Origin: Tumebacillus permanentifrigoris
Lineage (GTDB): Bacteria > Bacillota > Bacilli > Tumebacillales > Tumebacillaceae
Length of the DNA: 64,000 nt
Direction: 5' to 3'
NCBI RefSeq assembly: GCF_003148565.1
Contig: NZ_QGGL01000022.1
Coordinates: 1-64,000, forward strand
The translations under genes were made by a program, and so were the position numbers. Below are positions 30,833 to 43,238 of this stretch, piece after piece (the stretch's first letter is position 1; each line of letters begins with the position of its first letter). The notes below the pieces were generated by a model, which worked only from the letters and a program-made list of their open reading frames with translations, did not search any database and was not told the origin of the DNA.

Positions 30833-33800
30833 TTGTTGGACGTCAACAACTTTGAGTACATGAAGATCGGTCTGGCATCCCCGGAGAAGATCCGTTCGTG
30901 GTCACACGGGGAAGTCAAGAAGCCGGAGACGATCAACTACCGGACCCTCAAACCGGAAAAAGAAGGTTTGTTCTGTGAAAAAATCTTCGGACCGACACGC
31001 GACTGGGAATGCCATTGCGGCAAATACAAGCGCGTTCGTTACAAAGGCGTCGTCTGTGATCGTTGCGGCGTCGAAGTAACGAGAGCGAAAGTCCGTCGGG
31101 AACGGATGGGCCACATTGAATTGGCGGCCCCCGTTTCTCATATCTGGTACTTCAAGGGTATCCCGAGCCGGATGGGCCTCGTGCTCGACATGAGCCCGCG
31201 TTCGCTGGAAGAAGTTATCTATTTTGCTTCCTACGTGGTCACCTCTCCGGGTGAAACCCCGCTGGAATACAAGCAGTTGCTTTCCGAAAAGGAATTCCGC
31301 AGCTACCGTGAGAAGTACGGCTACGCGTTTGAAGCGGGCATGGGTGCAGAAGCGATCAAGAAATTGCTCCTGCAAGTTGAGGTCGAAAAGGAAGTTGTTC
31401 AACTCAAAGAAGAGTTGAAGACTGCTCAAGGCCAACGCCGTAACCGTGCAATCAAACGTCTGGAAGTCATGGAAGCGTTCCGTACCTCCTCCAATGACCC
31501 GTCCTGGATGATCCTCGACGTGTTGCCGGTCATTCCGCCGGAACTGCGCCCGATGGTCCAACTCGACGGCGGTCGCTTTGCGACCTCCGACTTGAACGAC
31601 CTCTACCGCCGCGTCATCAACCGGAACAACCGACTCAAGCGTCTGCTTGACCTCGGGGCTCCGGACATCATCGTTCAAAATGAAAAGCGCATGCTCCAAG
31701 AAGCAGTCGATGCGCTGATCGACAACGGCCGTCGTGGTCGTCCGGTCACCGGTCCGGGTAACCGTCCGTTGAAATCCCTCTCGCACATGCTGAAAGGGAA
31801 GCAAGGGCGTTTCCGTCAGAACTTGCTCGGGAAGCGTGTTGACTACTCTGGCCGTTCCGTTATCGTTGTCGGCCCGCACCTGCGTATGTACCAGTGCGGT
31901 CTGCCAAAAGAGATGGCGCTTGAGTTGTTCAAACCGTTCGTCATGAAGGAACTCGTCGCCAAGGGCCTCGCACACAACATCAAGTCTGCGAAGCGCAAGG
32001 TTGAACGCGTCTCGGCTGAAGTCTGGGATGTTCTCGAAGATGTCATCAAGGAACACCCGGTACTGCTGAACCGCGCACCAACCCTTCACCGTCTGGGGAT
32101 TCAGGCGTTCGAACCGACCCTCGTCGAGGGCCGTGCGATCAAACTGCATCCGCTCGTCTGTACGGCGTACAACGCCGACTTTGACGGTGACCAAATGGCT
32201 GTTCACGTACCGTTGTCTGCCGAAGCACAAGCAGAAGCACGCTTGCTGATGCTCGCTGCACACAACATCCTGAACCCGAAGGACGGCAAGCCGGTCGTTA
32301 CCCCGACGCAGGACATGGTCCTCGGTTCGTATTACTTGACGATGGACCGCGCAGGTCTCCCAGGCGAAGGTCGCGTCTTCCGTTCGGCCAACGAAGCGAT
32401 GATGGCATACGACGAAAAGCAGATCGCTCTGCATACGCGTATCCTCATCCCGGCGAATCAAGTTCACAAAACTTCGCTCACGGCGGCACAACAGGATGCG
32501 CTGATGATCACCACCGTAGGCAAGATCGTCTTCAACGAGATCTTCCCGGCTGATTTCCCGTTCATCAACCATTCGAAGGATTCGAACCTCTTGAAAGGGT
32601 TGGCGGATGAATTCTTCGTGTTCGAAAAAGGTACCGACCTGCGTGCGGCTGTGGCGAAAATCGGACCGCAAGAAGCCGTGACCAAGAAATTCTTGGGTCA
32701 GATCATCGGTGAATGCTTCCGCATCTACGGCACGACCATGACGTCTGAGATTCTCGACAGAATCAAGCAGCTCGCGTTTAAATACTCGACGCGCGCCGGG
32801 ATCACGATCTCTGTTGCGGACATCATCGTACCGGAAGCGAAGTACAAGATCCTCGACGAAGCGGAAGGCAAAGTCACCACCGTCACCCGCCAATTCCGTC
32901 GTGGTCTGATCACCGACGACGAGCGCTACGACCGTGTCATCTCGATCTGGTCGAAGGCGAAGGATGAGATCACCAAGGTCCTGATGGACTCCTTGGACCG
33001 TTACAACCCGATTTACATGATGGCGCACTCTGGTGCGCGTGGTAACGTTTCGCAGATCACCCAGCTCGCGGGGATGCGCGGTCTGATGGCGAATCCGTCC
33101 GGCCGGATCATCGAGCTCCCGATCAAATCGAACTTCCGCGAAGGCCTGACCGTCCTCGAGTACTTCATCTCGACGCACGGTGCTCGTAAAGGTCTGGCGG
33201 ATACCGCACTGCGTACCGCTGACTCCGGTTACCTGACCCGTCGTCTCGTTGACGTCGCGCAGGACGTAATCGTCCGTTCGGAGGATTGCGGCACCGACAA
33301 AGGTCTGTACGCAGAGGAGATTCGTGACGGCAAGGAAGTCATCGAGGACCTGATCGACCGGATCGTAGGTCGTGTTGCGTACCAAAACATCATCCACCCG
33401 CAAACCGGCGAGACGATCGTGTCGCTCAACGAGCTGATCGACGAACAAGCGGGCCGCGACATCATCGAAGCGGGCATCAGTCGCGTTCACATTCGCTCTG
33501 TCACCACCTGCCGCACCCAGCATGGGGTTTGCATCAAGTGCTATGGCCGCAACCTGGCGACCGGTAACATGGTCGAAATCGGCGAAGCTGTCGGCATCAT
33601 CGCAGCACAGTCGATCGGGGAACCGGGAACCCAGCTGACGATGCGTACCTTCCATACCGGGGGCGTTGCCGGCGATGACATCACCCAAGGTTTGCCGCGT
33701 ATCCAGGAATTGTTCGAGGCGCGCAATCCGAAGGGGCAAGCGATCATCACCGAAATCGACGGGACTGTCTCCGAGATCCGCGAAGTCAAAGACAAGCGTG

Positions 33801-34498
33801 AGATCGAAGTCTCGGGCGATGCAGAGGTAAAAGTGTACCCGGTACCGTATGGTTCCCGCATCCGCGTTGCTGTCGGCAAAGTTGTCGAAGCGGGCGATGA
33901 GTTGACCGAGGGTTCCATCGATCCGAAGGAAATGCTCAAAGTCAAAGGGATCCACGGCGTACAGATGTACTTGCTGCGTGAAGTACAGCGCGTATACCGT
34001 CTGCAAGGCGTTGAGATCAATGACAAGCACGTAGAGGTCATGGTACGTCAGATGTTGCGTAAAGTCCGGATCAACGATGCGGGCGACACGGCTCTGCTGC
34101 CAGGCACCTATGTCGACACCTTTGAATTCGAAAAAGCGAACCTGCCAGTGTTGCTTGGCGGTGGCGAACCGGCTGTTGCTCGTCCGGCGCTGCTCGGGAT
34201 CACCAAGGCCTCGCTGGAGACTGACTCCTTCCTGTCTGCTGCATCCTTCCAAGAGACCACCCGTGTCCTCACAGAAGCTGCAATCAAAGGCAAGGTGGAT
34301 AAACTGCTCGGCCTCAAGGAAAACGTTATTATCGGGAAACTGGTACCTGCGGGTACTGGTATGGCTCGTTACCGCAACATCAAGATCAACGACGGAACCA
34401 ACCTGGACGAAACGGTGGCAGAAGCCAATGCTTCCGCACCTTCGACCGGCGAGTTGAAGGAAGTCGATCTTGAGACGGCGAAAACGCTCGCTGACTAA
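30833..34498 (+). CDS. rpoC: RNA polymerase beta' subunit
   Basis: A 1221-aa catalytic subunit. The N-terminal zinc site is C60, C62, C75, C78. The active-site NADFDGD (about 446-452) holds the three magnesium-binding aspartates. The second zinc cluster appears around DCGTDKG and [13 protein letters not shown]. The bridge-helix and trigger-loop blocks ([18 protein letters not shown]) are intact. Starts with TTG at 30833 (or 30836) after GGGAGGTAGG, 23 nt after rpoB. Confidence 0.98.
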   Translation: MLDVNNFEYMKIGLASPEKIRSWSHGEVKKPETINYRTLKPEKEGLFCEKIFGPTRDWECHCGKYKRVRYKGVVCDRCGVEVTRAKVRRERMGHIELAAPVSHIWYFKGIPSRMGLVLDMSPRSLEEVIYFASYVVTSPGETPLEYKQLLSEKEFRSYREKYGYAFEAGMGAEAIKKLLLQVEVEKEVVQLKEELKTAQGQRRNRAIKRLEVMEAFRTSSNDPSWMILDVLPVIPPELRPMVQLDGGRFATSDLNDLYRRVINRNNRLKRLLDLGAPDIIVQNEKRMLQEAVDALIDNGRRGRPVTGPGNRPLKSLSHMLKGKQGRFRQNLLGKRVDYSGRSVIVVGPHLRMYQCGLPKEMALELFKPFVMKELVAKGLAHNIKSAKRKVERVSAEVWDVLEDVIKEHPVLLNRAPTLHRLGIQAFEPTLVEGRAIKLHPLVCTAYNADFDGDQMAVHVPLSAEAQAEARLLMLAAHNILNPKDGKPVVTPTQDMVLGSYYLTMDRAGLPGEGRVFRSANEAMMAYDEKQIALHTRILIPANQVHKTSLTAAQQDALMITTVGKIVFNEIFPADFPFINHSKDSNLLKGLADEFFVFEKGTDLRAAVAKIGPQEAVTKKFLGQIIGECFRIYGTTMTSEILDRIKQLAFKYSTRAGITISVADIIVPEAKYKILDEAEGKVTTVTRQFRRGLITDDERYDRVISIWSKAKDEITKVLMDSLDRYNPIYMMAHSGARGNVSQITQLAGMRGLMANPSGRIIELPIKSNFREGLTVLEYFISTHGARKGLADTALRTADSGYLTRRLVDVAQDVIVRSEDCGTDKGLYAEEIRDGKEVIEDLIDRIVGRVAYQNIIHPQTGETIVSLNELIDEQAGRDIIEAGISRVHIRSVTTCRTQHGVCIKCYGRNLATGNMVEIGEAVGIIAAQSIGEPGTQLTMRTFHTGGVAGDDITQGLPRIQELFEARNPKGQAIITEIDGTVSEIREVKDKREIEVSGDAEVKVYPVPYGSRIRVAVGKVVEAGDELTEGSIDPKEMLKVKGIHGVQMYLLREVQRVYRLQGVEINDKHVEVMVRQMLRKVRINDAGDTALLPGTYVDTFEFEKANLPVLLGGGEPAVARPALLGITKASLETDSFLSAASFQETTRVLTEAAIKGKVDKLLGLKENVIIGKLVPAGTGMARYRNIKINDGTNLDETVAEANASAPSTGELKEVDLETAKTLAD

Positions 34499-34528
34499 TT
34501 CGTTTTTCTGTCACAAATGCGCGTAGAA

Positions 34529-34560
34529 CGAAGCGCTCTGCATGGGCAGAGCGCTTTCTC
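34529..34560 (+). terminator. weak terminator after rpoC
   Basis: AAGCGCTCTG / CAGAGCGCTT stem followed only by TCTCT, 32 nt after rpoC. The short T-run suggests partial termination. Confidence 0.55.
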
Positions 34561-34615
34561 TGCGGCAAAAAATGAGAGCGTATACGAATTTTTTCAAAGG
34601 CACCGTCATATAGAG

Positions 34616-34644
34616 TTGACTAATCCTATTTAAGGTGCTAAAAT
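34616..34644 (+). promoter_or_regulatory. sigma-A promoter of the L7Ae gene and str operon
   Basis: TTGACT (34616-34621), 17-nt spacer, TAAAAT (34639-34644), about 50 nt before the L7Ae-family gene. Confidence 0.75.
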
Positions 34645-34696
34645 CTCGTAGTGTGCCTAACAGTAACAGTTGGTGTACAAGGAAGGATGGTTGAGA

Positions 34697-34945
34697 GTGG
34701 AAGCCCGCATCCGGGAGTCAAGCCGCATTGCGGTTGGTCTCAACCAAACAACCAAGGCCATTGAGCGCTCGACTGCGGTCGAACTGTTCGTGGCGCGAGA
34801 CGCCGACCAGCGAATGAAATCGCGCATCGCACTGCTTGCTGAAACGCATAACGTTCCCATCACATGGGTTGAGACGATGAGGGAGCTGGGGAGTGCTTGC
34901 GGCATCGCAGTTGGAGCCGCCACCGCAGCCATTGTCGTACGATAG
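34697..34945 (+). CDS. rplGB: L7Ae-family K-turn-binding protein (YbxF-like)
   Basis: An 82-aa K-turn RNA-binding protein of the L7Ae/L30e family, corresponding to B. subtilis YbxF, which sits at the same place before rpsL. The family core is visible in LNQTTKAIERSTAVELFVARDAD and the C-terminal LGSACGIAVGAATAAIV. GTG at 34697 is chosen because AAGGAAGG lies 10 nt upstream and gives the usual length; TTG 34691 and GTG 34670 are open. Its ribosomal role is not established. Confidence 0.9.
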   Translation: MEARIRESSRIAVGLNQTTKAIERSTAVELFVARDADQRMKSRIALLAETHNVPITWVETMRELGSACGIAVGAATAAIVVR

Positions 34946-35051
34946 GTACTGGACTCCGGTACACCCGGACAACCATTTACCTTTTTCATTTGCCGTCTAA
35001 TGAGCCGCTAGGCTCTGTGGACTTGAAACTTTGAGAAGGAGGTGCAGTTTC

Positions 35052-35471
35052 ATGCCGACAATTAACCAGTTGGTTCGCAAAGGCCGTAAGAGCATCGAAA
35101 AGAAATCGACCGCTCCGGCTCTGCAAAAAGGTTACAACAGCTTCGTTAAGGAGCAAACCGATCTGCCGTCCCCGCAAAAACGTGGGGTCTGCACCCGTGT
35201 AGGTACCATGACGCCGAAGAAACCGAACTCCGCGCTGCGTAAGTATGCACGTGTTCGTTTGACCAACGGCATCGAGGTTACCGCGTACATCCCGGGTATC
35301 GGTCACAACTTGCAAGAACACAGCGTCGTGCTCGTTCGCGGCGGTCGTGTAAAAGACCTTCCGGGCGTGCGTTACCACATCGTTCGCGGCGCTCTTGACA
35401 CCGCAGGTGTTAAAGACCGCAAGCAAGCTCGTTCCAAATACGGAGCGAAGCGCCCGAAAGTGAAAAAGTAA
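35052..35471 (+). CDS. rpsL: 30S ribosomal protein S12
   Basis: A 139-aa decoding-centre protein. The conserved [11 protein letters not shown] (54-64) keeps lysines at the streptomycin-resistance positions, so the sequence looks drug-sensitive. [22 protein letters not shown] is intact in the C-terminal half. ATG at 35052 follows AGAAGGAGGTGCAG. First gene of the str operon rpsL-rpsG-fusA-tuf, whose order is standard. Confidence 0.98.
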   Translation: MPTINQLVRKGRKSIEKKSTAPALQKGYNSFVKEQTDLPSPQKRGVCTRVGTMTPKKPNSALRKYARVRLTNGIEVTAYIPGIGHNLQEHSVVLVRGGRVKDLPGVRYHIVRGALDTAGVKDRKQARSKYGAKRPKVKK

Positions 35472-35522
35472 TTTCGTTGAGACACGATAAACTCTCACAA
35501 GTACTGAAAGGAGGCGAATTGC

Positions 35523-35993
35523 ATGCCGCGTAAAGGTCCAGTCCCGCGCCGTGACGTTCTGCCGGATCCGATCTACGGATCCAAACTCGTCACCCGCCTG
35601 ACCAATAAGCTCATGTACGATGGTAAGAAAGGTACCGCTCAAGCCGCTGTTTACGGCGCGTTTGACCGTATCAAAGAAAAAACCGGTAACGATCCGCTCG
35701 AAGTCTTCGAAACTGCTATGAAAAACATCATGCCGGTACTCGAAGTTAAAGCTCGCCGCGTAGGGGGCGCTAACTACCAAGTTCCGATCGAAGTTCGTCC
35801 GGAACGCCGCACCACCCTCGCGATCCGTTGGCTCGTTGACTACTCCCGTAAGCGCAACGAGAAAACCATCGAAGAGAAACTCGCGAACGAATTGATGGAT
35901 GCTGCCAACTCTACCGGTGGCTCCGTAAAACGTCGTGAAGATATGCACAAAATGGCGGAAGCGAACAAAGCGTTTGCTCACTACCGCTGGTAG
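35523..35993 (+). CDS. rpsG: 30S ribosomal protein S7
   Basis: A 156-aa primary assembly protein of the 30S head, at the E-site side. The N-terminal [19 protein letters not shown] and the beta hairpin [12 protein letters not shown] are characteristic. AAGGAGGCG precedes the ATG, 51 nt after rpsL. In some bacteria S7 represses the str operon; no matching site is claimed here. A GGATC-rich hairpin (36009-36046) lies after the gene. Confidence 0.98.
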   Translation: MPRKGPVPRRDVLPDPIYGSKLVTRLTNKLMYDGKKGTAQAAVYGAFDRIKEKTGNDPLEVFETAMKNIMPVLEVKARRVGGANYQVPIEVRPERRTTLAIRWLVDYSRKRNEKTIEEKLANELMDAANSTGGSVKRREDMHKMAEANKAFAHYRW

Positions 35994-36008
35994 GATTGGT
36001 ACGACAAA

Positions 36009-36046
36009 GCGCGTTTTCGGATGGATCTCTGGATCTATCCGAGCGC
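36009..36046 (+). other. stable hairpin between rpsG and fusA
   Basis: GCGC / GCGC outer and CGGATGGATC / GATCTATCCG inner stem, followed by CTTTCC rather than a T-run. It is probably a processing or partial-termination signal within the str operon. Confidence 0.5.
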
Positions 36047-36092
36047 CTTTCCTATACCTAACCATTTATGATAAGGAAGGAGGATGTTCCCA

Positions 36093-38168
36093 ATGGCACG
36101 TCAGTTTCCGTTAGAAAAGACTCGTAACATTGGTATCATGGCGCACATCGACGCTGGTAAAACTACCACGACCGAGCGCGTTCTGTTCTACACCGGCCGC
36201 GTTCACAAGATCGGTGAAGTTCACGAAGGCGCAGCGACCATGGACTGGATGGTACAAGAGCAAGAGCGCGGTATCACCATCACCTCTGCTGCAACCACCG
36301 CTGAGTGGGATGGTCATCGGATCAACATCATCGACACGCCGGGTCACGTGGACTTCACCGTAGAGGTTGAGCGTTCCTTGCGCGTACTCGACGGTTCCGT
36401 CGGCGTTTTCTGTGCAAAGGGTGGCGTTGAGCCGCAATCCGAGACTGTATGGCGTCAAGCGGACAAGTACAACGTACCGCGTATCGCCTACGTCAACAAA
36501 ATGGACATCATCGGTGCAGACTTCGACCGTTGCGTATCCATGATGCGTGATCGCCTCAAAGCGAATGCTGTTCCGATTCAATTCCCGATCGGCGCAGAAG
36601 ATCAATTCCTTGGCATGATCGACTTGGTTGCTATGGAAGCGATCATCTACACCGACGACCTCGGCCGTACCTCTGAAACGTCGGAAATTCCGGCTGAGTA
36701 TGTGGAACGCGCAAACGAGTACCGCAACAACCTCATCGAGGCAGTTGCAGAACTCGACGAAGATCTGATGATGAAATACCTCGAAGGTGAAGCTTTCACC
36801 ACCGAGGAAATCAAAGCAGCTCTCCGTAAAGGCGTCTTGAACGTACAGATCATCCCGGTTCTCTGCGGCTCTTCTTACAAGAACAAAGGCGTACAACCGA
36901 TGCTTGATGCTGTTGTTGCTTACATGCCGGCTCCGACCGACGTCCCTGCAATCAAGGGCGTTACCGATGACGGCGTTGAGACTGAGCGCCCGTCCTCCGA
37001 CACCGAGCCGTTTGCGGCTCTGGCGTTCAAGATCATGACCGACCCTTACGTCGGCAAACTTTCCTTCTTCCGCGTATACTCCGGCACGATCAACGCAGGT
37101 TCCTACGTCCTTAACTCGACGAAGAACAAGCGTGAGCGTATCGGTCGTATCGTACAGATGCACGCGAACCACCGTGAAGAGATCTCTACGGTCTATGCAG
37201 GTGATATCGCAGCAGCTGTAGGTCTGAAGGATACCACGACTGGCGATACCCTGTGCGACGAGAAGAGCATCGTTATCCTCGAGTCCATGGAGTTCCCGGA
37301 ACCGGTAATCTCCCTCTCCCTCGAGCCGAAGACCAAAGCAGACCAGGACAAACTGGGTATTGCTCTGTCCAAGCTCGCTGAGGAAGACCCGACCTTCAAA
37401 ACCTTCACCGACCAAGAAACGGGTCAAACCATCATCTCGGGTATGGGTGAACTTCATCTTGAGATCATCGTTGACCGTCTCCTGCGCGAGTTCAAAGTTG
37501 AAACGAACGTAGGTAAGCCGCAAGTTGCTTACAAAGAGACGATCAAAAAAGACGTCAAGATCGAAGGCAAATTCGTACGTCAGTCCGGTGGTAAAGGTCA
37601 GTTCGGTCACGTATGGCTGACATTGCAACCGCTTGAGCGCGGTACTGGTTACATCTTCGAAAACAAAGTTGTAGGTGGCGTGGTTCCGCGTGAATACGTG
37701 CCGGCAGTTGACAACGGCGTTCAAGAAGCAATGGCAAACGGTATCCTCGCAGGCTACCCGCTGATCGACATGAAAGTTACCATCATCGATGGTTCCTACC
37801 ATGACGTCGACTCCTCGGAGATGGCGTTTAAGATCGCAGGTTCCATGGCACTCAAAGCTGGTGCTCAGAAAGCTGATCCGTGCATCCTTGAACCGATCAT
37901 GCGCGTTGAAGTAACCGTTCCGGAAGAGTACATGGGCGATATCCTTGGTGATATCAACTCCCGTCGTGGTCGCATCGAAGGTATGGATGCGCGCGCGGGT
38001 GCACAAGTCATCCGTGGCTTCGTGCCGCTCTCCGAAATGTTCGGTTACTCGACCACCTTGCGTTCCCGTACCCAGGGCCGCGGCCAGTACTCGATGGAGT
38101 TCTTTGCCTTCGAGGAAGCACCTAAGTCCATCGCTGCAGAAATTATCGCCAAAAACAAAGGCGAATAA
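36093..38168 (+). CDS. fusA: Elongation factor G
   Basis: A 691-aa translocation GTPase. G1 is AHIDAGKT (17-24), G3 DTPGH (about 81-85) and G4 NKMD (about 135-138). Domains II to V follow, with the ribosome-contacting tip block [13 protein letters not shown] of domain IV. ATG at 36093 is chosen because AAGGAGG lies 9 nt upstream; the in-frame ATG at 36084 is too close to it. Third gene of the str operon. Confidence 0.98.
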   Translation: MARQFPLEKTRNIGIMAHIDAGKTTTTERVLFYTGRVHKIGEVHEGAATMDWMVQEQERGITITSAATTAEWDGHRINIIDTPGHVDFTVEVERSLRVLDGSVGVFCAKGGVEPQSETVWRQADKYNVPRIAYVNKMDIIGADFDRCVSMMRDRLKANAVPIQFPIGAEDQFLGMIDLVAMEAIIYTDDLGRTSETSEIPAEYVERANEYRNNLIEAVAELDEDLMMKYLEGEAFTTEEIKAALRKGVLNVQIIPVLCGSSYKNKGVQPMLDAVVAYMPAPTDVPAIKGVTDDGVETERPSSDTEPFAALAFKIMTDPYVGKLSFFRVYSGTINAGSYVLNSTKNKRERIGRIVQMHANHREEISTVYAGDIAAAVGLKDTTTGDTLCDEKSIVILESMEFPEPVISLSLEPKTKADQDKLGIALSKLAEEDPTFKTFTDQETGQTIISGMGELHLEIIVDRLLREFKVETNVGKPQVAYKETIKKDVKIEGKFVRQSGGKGQFGHVWLTLQPLERGTGYIFENKVVGGVVPREYVPAVDNGVQEAMANGILAGYPLIDMKVTIIDGSYHDVDSSEMAFKIAGSMALKAGAQKADPCILEPIMRVEVTVPEEYMGDILGDINSRRGRIEGMDARAGAQVIRGFVPLSEMFGYSTTLRSRTQGRGQYSMEFFAFEEAPKSIAAEIIAKNKGE

Positions 38169-38202
38169 TTTATAACCTACTTTTGTGAGGAGTTGACCAC
38201 CA

Positions 38203-39390
38203 ATGGCAAAAGCTAAGTTTGAACGTAACAAAATGCACGTTAACATTGGTACCATCGGTCACGTTGACCATGGTAAAACCACTTTGACCGCTGCTATCAC
38301 CACTGTACTCGCTAAAACGGGCGGCGCACAGGCAATGGACTACGGTTCTATCGACAAAGCACCGGAAGAGCGCGAGCGCGGTATCACCATCAACACCGCA
38401 CACGTTGAGTACGAAACCGCTAGCCGTCACTACGCACACGTTGACTGCCCGGGCCATGCCGACTATGTTAAAAACATGATCACCGGCGCAGCTCAAATGG
38501 ACGGCGCGATCCTGGTTGTTTCCGCAGCTGACGGCCCGATGCCGCAAACTCGTGAACACATCCTGCTGTCCCGCCAAGTAGGCGTTCAGCACATCGTTGT
38601 CTTCATGAACAAATGCGACATGGTTGATGATGAAGAACTTCTCGAGCTGGTTGAAATGGAAATCCGTGACCTGCTCAGCGAATACGACTTCCCGGGCGAT
38701 GACATTCCGGTCATCAAGGGCTCCGCTCTGAAAGCTCTCGAAGGCGACGATGCATGGGAAGGCAAAATCCATGAACTGATGGAAGCTGTCGACACCTACA
38801 TCCCGGAACCGGTTCGTGAAACTGACAAGCCGTTCCTGATGCCGGTCGAGGACGTGTTCACGATCACTGGTCGTGGTACCGTTGCTACCGGTCGTGTAGA
38901 ACGTGGCATGCTCAAAGTCGGTGACGAAGTTGAGATCGTTGGTATCGCAGAAGAATCCCGTAAATCCATCGCGACTGGTATCGAGATGTTCCGTAAACTT
39001 CTCGACTCCGCTCAAGCTGGTGACAACATCGGCGCACTGCTTCGCGGTGTTGACCGCTCCAACATCGAGCGCGGTCAAGTTCTCTGCAAGCCGGCTTCCA
39101 TCAAGCCGCACACCAAGTTCAAAGCAGAAGTTTACGTTCTGACCAAGGAAGAGGGCGGCCGTCATACTCCGTTCTTCTCCAACTACCGTCCGCAATTCTA
39201 CGTTCGTACCACTGACGTTACCGGCGTAGTAACCCTGCCGGAAGGTACCGAAATGGTAATGCCGGGCGACAACATCGCAGTTGACGTTGAACTGATCGCT
39301 CCGATCGCTCTTGAAGAAGGTACCCGCTTCTCCATCCGTGAGGGTGGCCGTACCGTTGGATCCGGCGTTGTTACCTCGATCCAAGCGTAA
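38203..39390 (+). CDS. tuf: Elongation factor Tu
   Basis: A 395-aa GTPase that carries aminoacyl-tRNA to the ribosome. G1 GHVDHGKT (19-26), the switch I region ERERGITI, G3 DCPGH and G4 NKCD are intact. Domains II and III are complete through the ending [20 protein letters not shown] precedes the ATG. It is the last gene of the str operon and has its own strong terminator. Codon use is strongly biased, as expected for a highly expressed gene. Confidence 0.99.
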   Translation: MAKAKFERNKMHVNIGTIGHVDHGKTTLTAAITTVLAKTGGAQAMDYGSIDKAPEERERGITINTAHVEYETASRHYAHVDCPGHADYVKNMITGAAQMDGAILVVSAADGPMPQTREHILLSRQVGVQHIVVFMNKCDMVDDEELLELVEMEIRDLLSEYDFPGDDIPVIKGSALKALEGDDAWEGKIHELMEAVDTYIPEPVRETDKPFLMPVEDVFTITGRGTVATGRVERGMLKVGDEVEIVGIAEESRKSIATGIEMFRKLLDSAQAGDNIGALLRGVDRSNIERGQVLCKPASIKPHTKFKAEVYVLTKEEGGRHTPFFSNYRPQFYVRTTDVTGVVTLPEGTEMVMPGDNIAVDVELIAPIALEEGTRFSIREGGRTVGSGVVTSIQA

Positions 39391-39414
39391 CATTTGATCC
39401 TTTCAAGGTCGGAA

Positions 39415-39448
39415 AAGAACGAACTCATACGAGTTCGTTCTTTTTTTT
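39415..39448 (+). terminator. tuf terminator
   Basis: AAGAACGAACTC / GAGTTCGTTCTT perfect stem with a 4-nt loop and eight T's, 25 nt after tuf. Confidence 0.95.
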
Positions 39449-40071
<623 letters not shown>

Positions 40072-40101
40072 TACATTTTCTACCTCAGGGAGGTGTCACA
40101 C

Positions 40102-40725
40102 ATGAAAGGTATCTTGGGACGCAAACTCGGCATGACTCAAGTGTTTACCGAAGACGGCAACGTCGTTCCGGTAACGGTCATCGAAGCTGGCCCGAACGTA
40201 GTTCTTCAGAAGAAAGACCTGGCGAACGACGGTTATGAAGCGGTTCAGATCGGTTTTGCAGATAAGAAAAACGTGACCAAGCCTGCTGCTGGCCACGCTG
40301 CAAAAGCAAACACCACGCCCAAGCGCTACGTTCGCGAACTGCGCGGTGTTGATCTCTCCGCTTACGAAGTTGGTCAAGTTCTCGGCGCGGATGTTTTCGC
40401 TGCTGGTGACGAAATCGACGTAACCGGTATTTCCAAAGGGAAGGGCTTTGCTGGTGCGATCAAGCGCCACAACCAATCCCGCGGACCGATGGCTCACGGT
40501 TCCCGTTACCATCGTCGTCCGGGTTCCCTCGGCTCCATCAACCCGGGCCGTGTATTCAAAGGCCAAACCTTGCCGGGCCGTATGGGTGGCGAACGCATCA
40601 CTGTTCAAAACCTCGAAGTTGTTAAGGTAGATACCGAACGCAACTTGCTGCTCGTCAAAGGCTCCGTTCCGGGCCCGAAGAACGCATTCGTAACCGTTAA
40701 GACCGCTGTAAAAAGCGGCAAATAG
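40102..40725 (+). CDS. rplC: 50S ribosomal protein L3
   Basis: A 207-aa protein that reaches toward the peptidyl-transferase centre. The N-terminal [12 protein letters not shown] and the central loop [17 protein letters not shown] are characteristic. ATG at 40102 is preceded by CAGGGAGGTGTCAC. It lies 30 nt after rpsJ and 30 nt before rplD, in standard order. Confidence 0.98.
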   Translation: MKGILGRKLGMTQVFTEDGNVVPVTVIEAGPNVVLQKKDLANDGYEAVQIGFADKKNVTKPAAGHAAKANTTPKRYVRELRGVDLSAYEVGQVLGADVFAAGDEIDVTGISKGKGFAGAIKRHNQSRGPMAHGSRYHRRPGSLGSINPGRVFKGQTLPGRMGGERITVQNLEVVKVDTERNLLLVKGSVPGPKNAFVTVKTAVKSGK

Positions 40726-40755
40726 ATACATTCCTTAAGGAAAGGAGGATCCCTC

Positions 40756-41379
40756 ATGCCGAAAGTGGCTGTATACAACATCACCGGCGCTCAAGTCGGT
40801 GAGATCGAACTGTCCGAAACCGTGTTCGGGATCACCCCGAATGCACACGTCCTGCATGAAGCTGTTGTCATGCAACAAGCGTCCCTGCGTCGTGGTACTC
40901 ACGACACCAAAGGCCGTTCCGAAGTTCGCGGCGGTGGTCGTAAACCGTGGCGTCAAAAAGGTACTGGTCGTGCTCGTCAAGGCTCGATCCGTGCACCTCA
41001 ATGGGTAGGCGGCGGTACCGTATTCGGTCCGACCCCGCGCTCGTACTCCTACAAGCTGCCGAAGAAAGTTCGTCGTCTGGCTCTGAAATCTGCGCTCGCT
41101 ACCAAAGTGAACGCAAACGAGATCATCGTCCTCGACGTACTGAGCATCGACGCTCCGAAAACCAAAGATATGGTGAAGATCCTCTCCAACCTGAAAGTTG
41201 CGAAGAAAGCCCTGATCGTTTCCTTGGAAGCTGACCAGAACCTTGCGCTCTCCGCTCGTAACATTCCGGGTGTGAAAGTCGTTGACGCAACTGGCATCAA
41301 CGTACTTGATCTGATCCATCACGACGCACTCGTCATCACCAAAGACGCAGTGGCTAAAGTCGAGGAGGTGTTCGCATAA
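40756..41379 (+). CDS. rplD: 50S ribosomal protein L4
   Basis: A 207-aa protein lining the exit tunnel with its extended loop (about 42-100: [21 protein letters not shown], then [15 protein letters not shown]). The globular part follows. AAGGAGGATCCCTC precedes the ATG. Its last base overlaps the first base of the rplW start codon (TAATG), so the two are translationally coupled. In other bacteria L4 represses the S10 operon. Confidence 0.98.
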   Translation: MPKVAVYNITGAQVGEIELSETVFGITPNAHVLHEAVVMQQASLRRGTHDTKGRSEVRGGGRKPWRQKGTGRARQGSIRAPQWVGGGTVFGPTPRSYSYKLPKKVRRLALKSALATKVNANEIIVLDVLSIDAPKTKDMVKILSNLKVAKKALIVSLEADQNLALSARNIPGVKVVDATGINVLDLIHHDALVITKDAVAKVEEVFA

Positions 41380-41672
41380 TGTTGAAAAACCCGCGCGACA
41401 TCATTAAGCGTCCGGTCATCACCGAGCGCACCACCGACCTGATGGAAGAAAACAAGTTTGCTTTCGAGGTTGACCTCAGAGCGAACAAGACCGAAATCAA
41501 AAAAGCAATCGAAGATATCTTTGGCGTTAACGTCGAGAAGGTTAACACCCTCCGCGTTCCGTCCAAGAAAAAGCGTGTCGGCCGTCACGTAGGCCGTACT
41601 TCCGAGTGGAAAAAGGCGATTGTCACCCTTACCTCGGATTCCAAACCGCTGAACTTCTTCGAAGGCGCTTAA
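41379..41672 (+). CDS. rplW: 50S ribosomal protein L23
   Basis: A 97-aa protein at the tunnel exit, docking site for trigger factor and SRP. The start [17 protein letters not shown] and the [15 protein letters not shown] segment are typical. It begins on the stop codon of rplD (1-nt overlap), with GAGGAGGTG inside the end of rplD as binding site. Confidence 0.97.
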   Translation: MLKNPRDIIKRPVITERTTDLMEENKFAFEVDLRANKTEIKKAIEDIFGVNVEKVNTLRVPSKKKRVGRHVGRTSEWKKAIVTLTSDSKPLNFFEGA

Positions 41673-41701
41673 TCTAAGACCTTTTAGAAGGAGGGAAACC
41701 C

Positions 41702-42532
41702 ATGGGTATCAAGAAGTATAAACCGACTTCGCCAGGTCGCCGCTTTATGTCGGTACTGACCTACGAAGAACTCACGACCGATAAACCGGAAAAATCCCTT
41801 CTCGAGCCGCTCCATAACAAGGGTGGCCGGAACAACCAAGGGAGAACGACCGTTCGTCATCAAGGTGGCGGGCACAAGCGTAAGTACCGTATCATCGACT
41901 TCAAGCGCAACAAGGACGGGATCCCGGGCCGCGTTGCTACCATTGAATACGATCCGAACCGTACTTCGTTCATCGCACTGATCAACTACGTCGACGGCGA
42001 GAAGCGTTACATCCTCGCGCCGGTTGGACTGAAAGTCGGCGACACGATCCAATCGGGTACCGATGTTGATATCAAAGTGGGGAATGCTGCACCGCTCGCA
42101 AATCTGCCGGTCGGTACCATGATCCACAACATCGAACTGAAAGCAGGCAAAGGCGGCCAATTGGCACGTGCTGCCGGCGCAGAAGCTCAGCTCCTTGCAA
42201 AAGAAGCAGAGTACTGCCACGTTCGTCTTGCATCTGGTGAAGTTCGTCTCATCCGTTCCGAGTGCCGCGCGACCATCGGTCAAGTTGGTAACCTGGATCA
42301 TGAACTCGTAAACATCGGTAAAGCTGGTCGTAACCGTCATCGCGGTATCCGTCCGACTGTCCGTGGTGTTGTCATGAACCCGAACGATCACCCGCATGGT
42401 GGTGGTGAAGGTCGTGCACCGATCGGCCGTAAATCTCCGATGTCTCCGTGGGGCAAGCCGACTCTGGGTAAGAAAACCCGCAAAAAGAAGAAGGCTTCCG
42501 ACAAGTTCATCGTTCGTCGTCGTAAGAAGTAA
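41702..42532 (+). CDS. rplB: 50S ribosomal protein L2
   Basis: A 276-aa protein needed for subunit joining and peptidyl transfer. The RNA-binding core has [20 protein letters not shown] (about 40-60), and the C-terminal [18 protein letters not shown] contains the conserved histidine of the active-site loop. AAGGAGGG precedes the ATG. Length and order are standard. Confidence 0.98.
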   Translation: MGIKKYKPTSPGRRFMSVLTYEELTTDKPEKSLLEPLHNKGGRNNQGRTTVRHQGGGHKRKYRIIDFKRNKDGIPGRVATIEYDPNRTSFIALINYVDGEKRYILAPVGLKVGDTIQSGTDVDIKVGNAAPLANLPVGTMIHNIELKAGKGGQLARAAGAEAQLLAKEAEYCHVRLASGEVRLIRSECRATIGQVGNLDHELVNIGKAGRNRHRGIRPTVRGVVMNPNDHPHGGGEGRAPIGRKSPMSPWGKPTLGKKTRKKKKASDKFIVRRRKK

Positions 42533-42566
42533 TAAGGTAGTTGCCTAAGGAAGGGAGGTTGCCCTA

Positions 42567-42845
42567 ATGGGTCGCTCGCTCAAGAAAGGTCCGTTCGTAG
42601 ACGATCACCTCATGAAAAAAGTTGAGGACATGAACGTTGCAGGTGACAAGAAAGTCATCAAGACTTGGTCCCGCCGTTCTACGATCTTCCCGCAGTTCAT
42701 CGGTCACACCTTCGGAGTGTACGATGGTCGCAAACACGTTCCGGTATACGTTACCGAGGACATGGTTGGCCACAAGTTGGGTGAATTCGCTCCGACTCGT
42801 ACCTACAAAGGTCACGGAGCTGACGAAAAAACGTCTCGCCGTTAA
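42567..42845 (+). CDS. rpsS: 30S ribosomal protein S19
   Basis: A 92-aa head protein contacting the A-site finger. [19 protein letters not shown] at the N-terminus and [19 protein letters not shown] are family signatures. AAGGGAGGTTGCCCTA precedes the ATG, 34 nt after rplB. Confidence 0.98.
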   Translation: MGRSLKKGPFVDDHLMKKVEDMNVAGDKKVIKTWSRRSTIFPQFIGHTFGVYDGRKHVPVYVTEDMVGHKLGEFAPTRTYKGHGADEKTSRR

Positions 42846-42878
42846 TTGATATATGATCGGTAGAGAGGAGGTTATTAC

Positions 42879-43220
42879 ATGCAAGCGAAAGCAGTCGCTC
42901 GTTACGTGCGTATCGCACCGCGTAAAGTTCGCCTCGTCGTGGATTTGATCCGCGGTAAAAAGGCTTCGGATGCACTGTCGATCCTGAAGTACACCCCGAA
43001 AGCTGCGTCCCCGGTTGTTGAAAAGGTCTTGAACTCCGCTCTGGCGAACGCAGACCACAACTTCAACCTGGATCTCGAGAACCTGTACGTAACCGAAGTG
43101 TTCGTTGACCAAGGTCCGACACTGAAGCGTTTCCGTCCGCGTGCTCAAGGTCGCGCATTCCGTATCCACAAGCGCACCAGCCACATCACCGTGGTGCTCG
43201 GCGAAAAAACCCAGAAATAA
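42879..43220 (+). CDS. rplV: 50S ribosomal protein L22
   Basis: A 113-aa protein whose long beta hairpin lines the exit tunnel. The conserved [19 protein letters not shown] (about 9-27) and the C-terminal hairpin region [17 protein letters not shown] are present. No known macrolide-resistance insertion is visible. AGAGAGGAGG precedes the ATG. Confidence 0.98.
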   Translation: MQAKAVARYVRIAPRKVRLVVDLIRGKKASDALSILKYTPKAASPVVEKVLNSALANADHNFNLDLENLYVTEVFVDQGPTLKRFRPRAQGRAFRIHKRTSHITVVLGEKTQK

Positions 43221-43238
43221 AGAAGGAGGTATATAAGG

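Noticed and set aside
30902-34252. Open frame of 1116 codons on the minus strand across rpoC
   Set aside because: It is the antisense shadow of a GC-rich, strongly biased gene. No binding site, no recognisable domain, and rpoC accounts fully for the region. The same holds for long minus-strand frames over rpoB, fusA, clpC, tuf and the L2-L16 genes.
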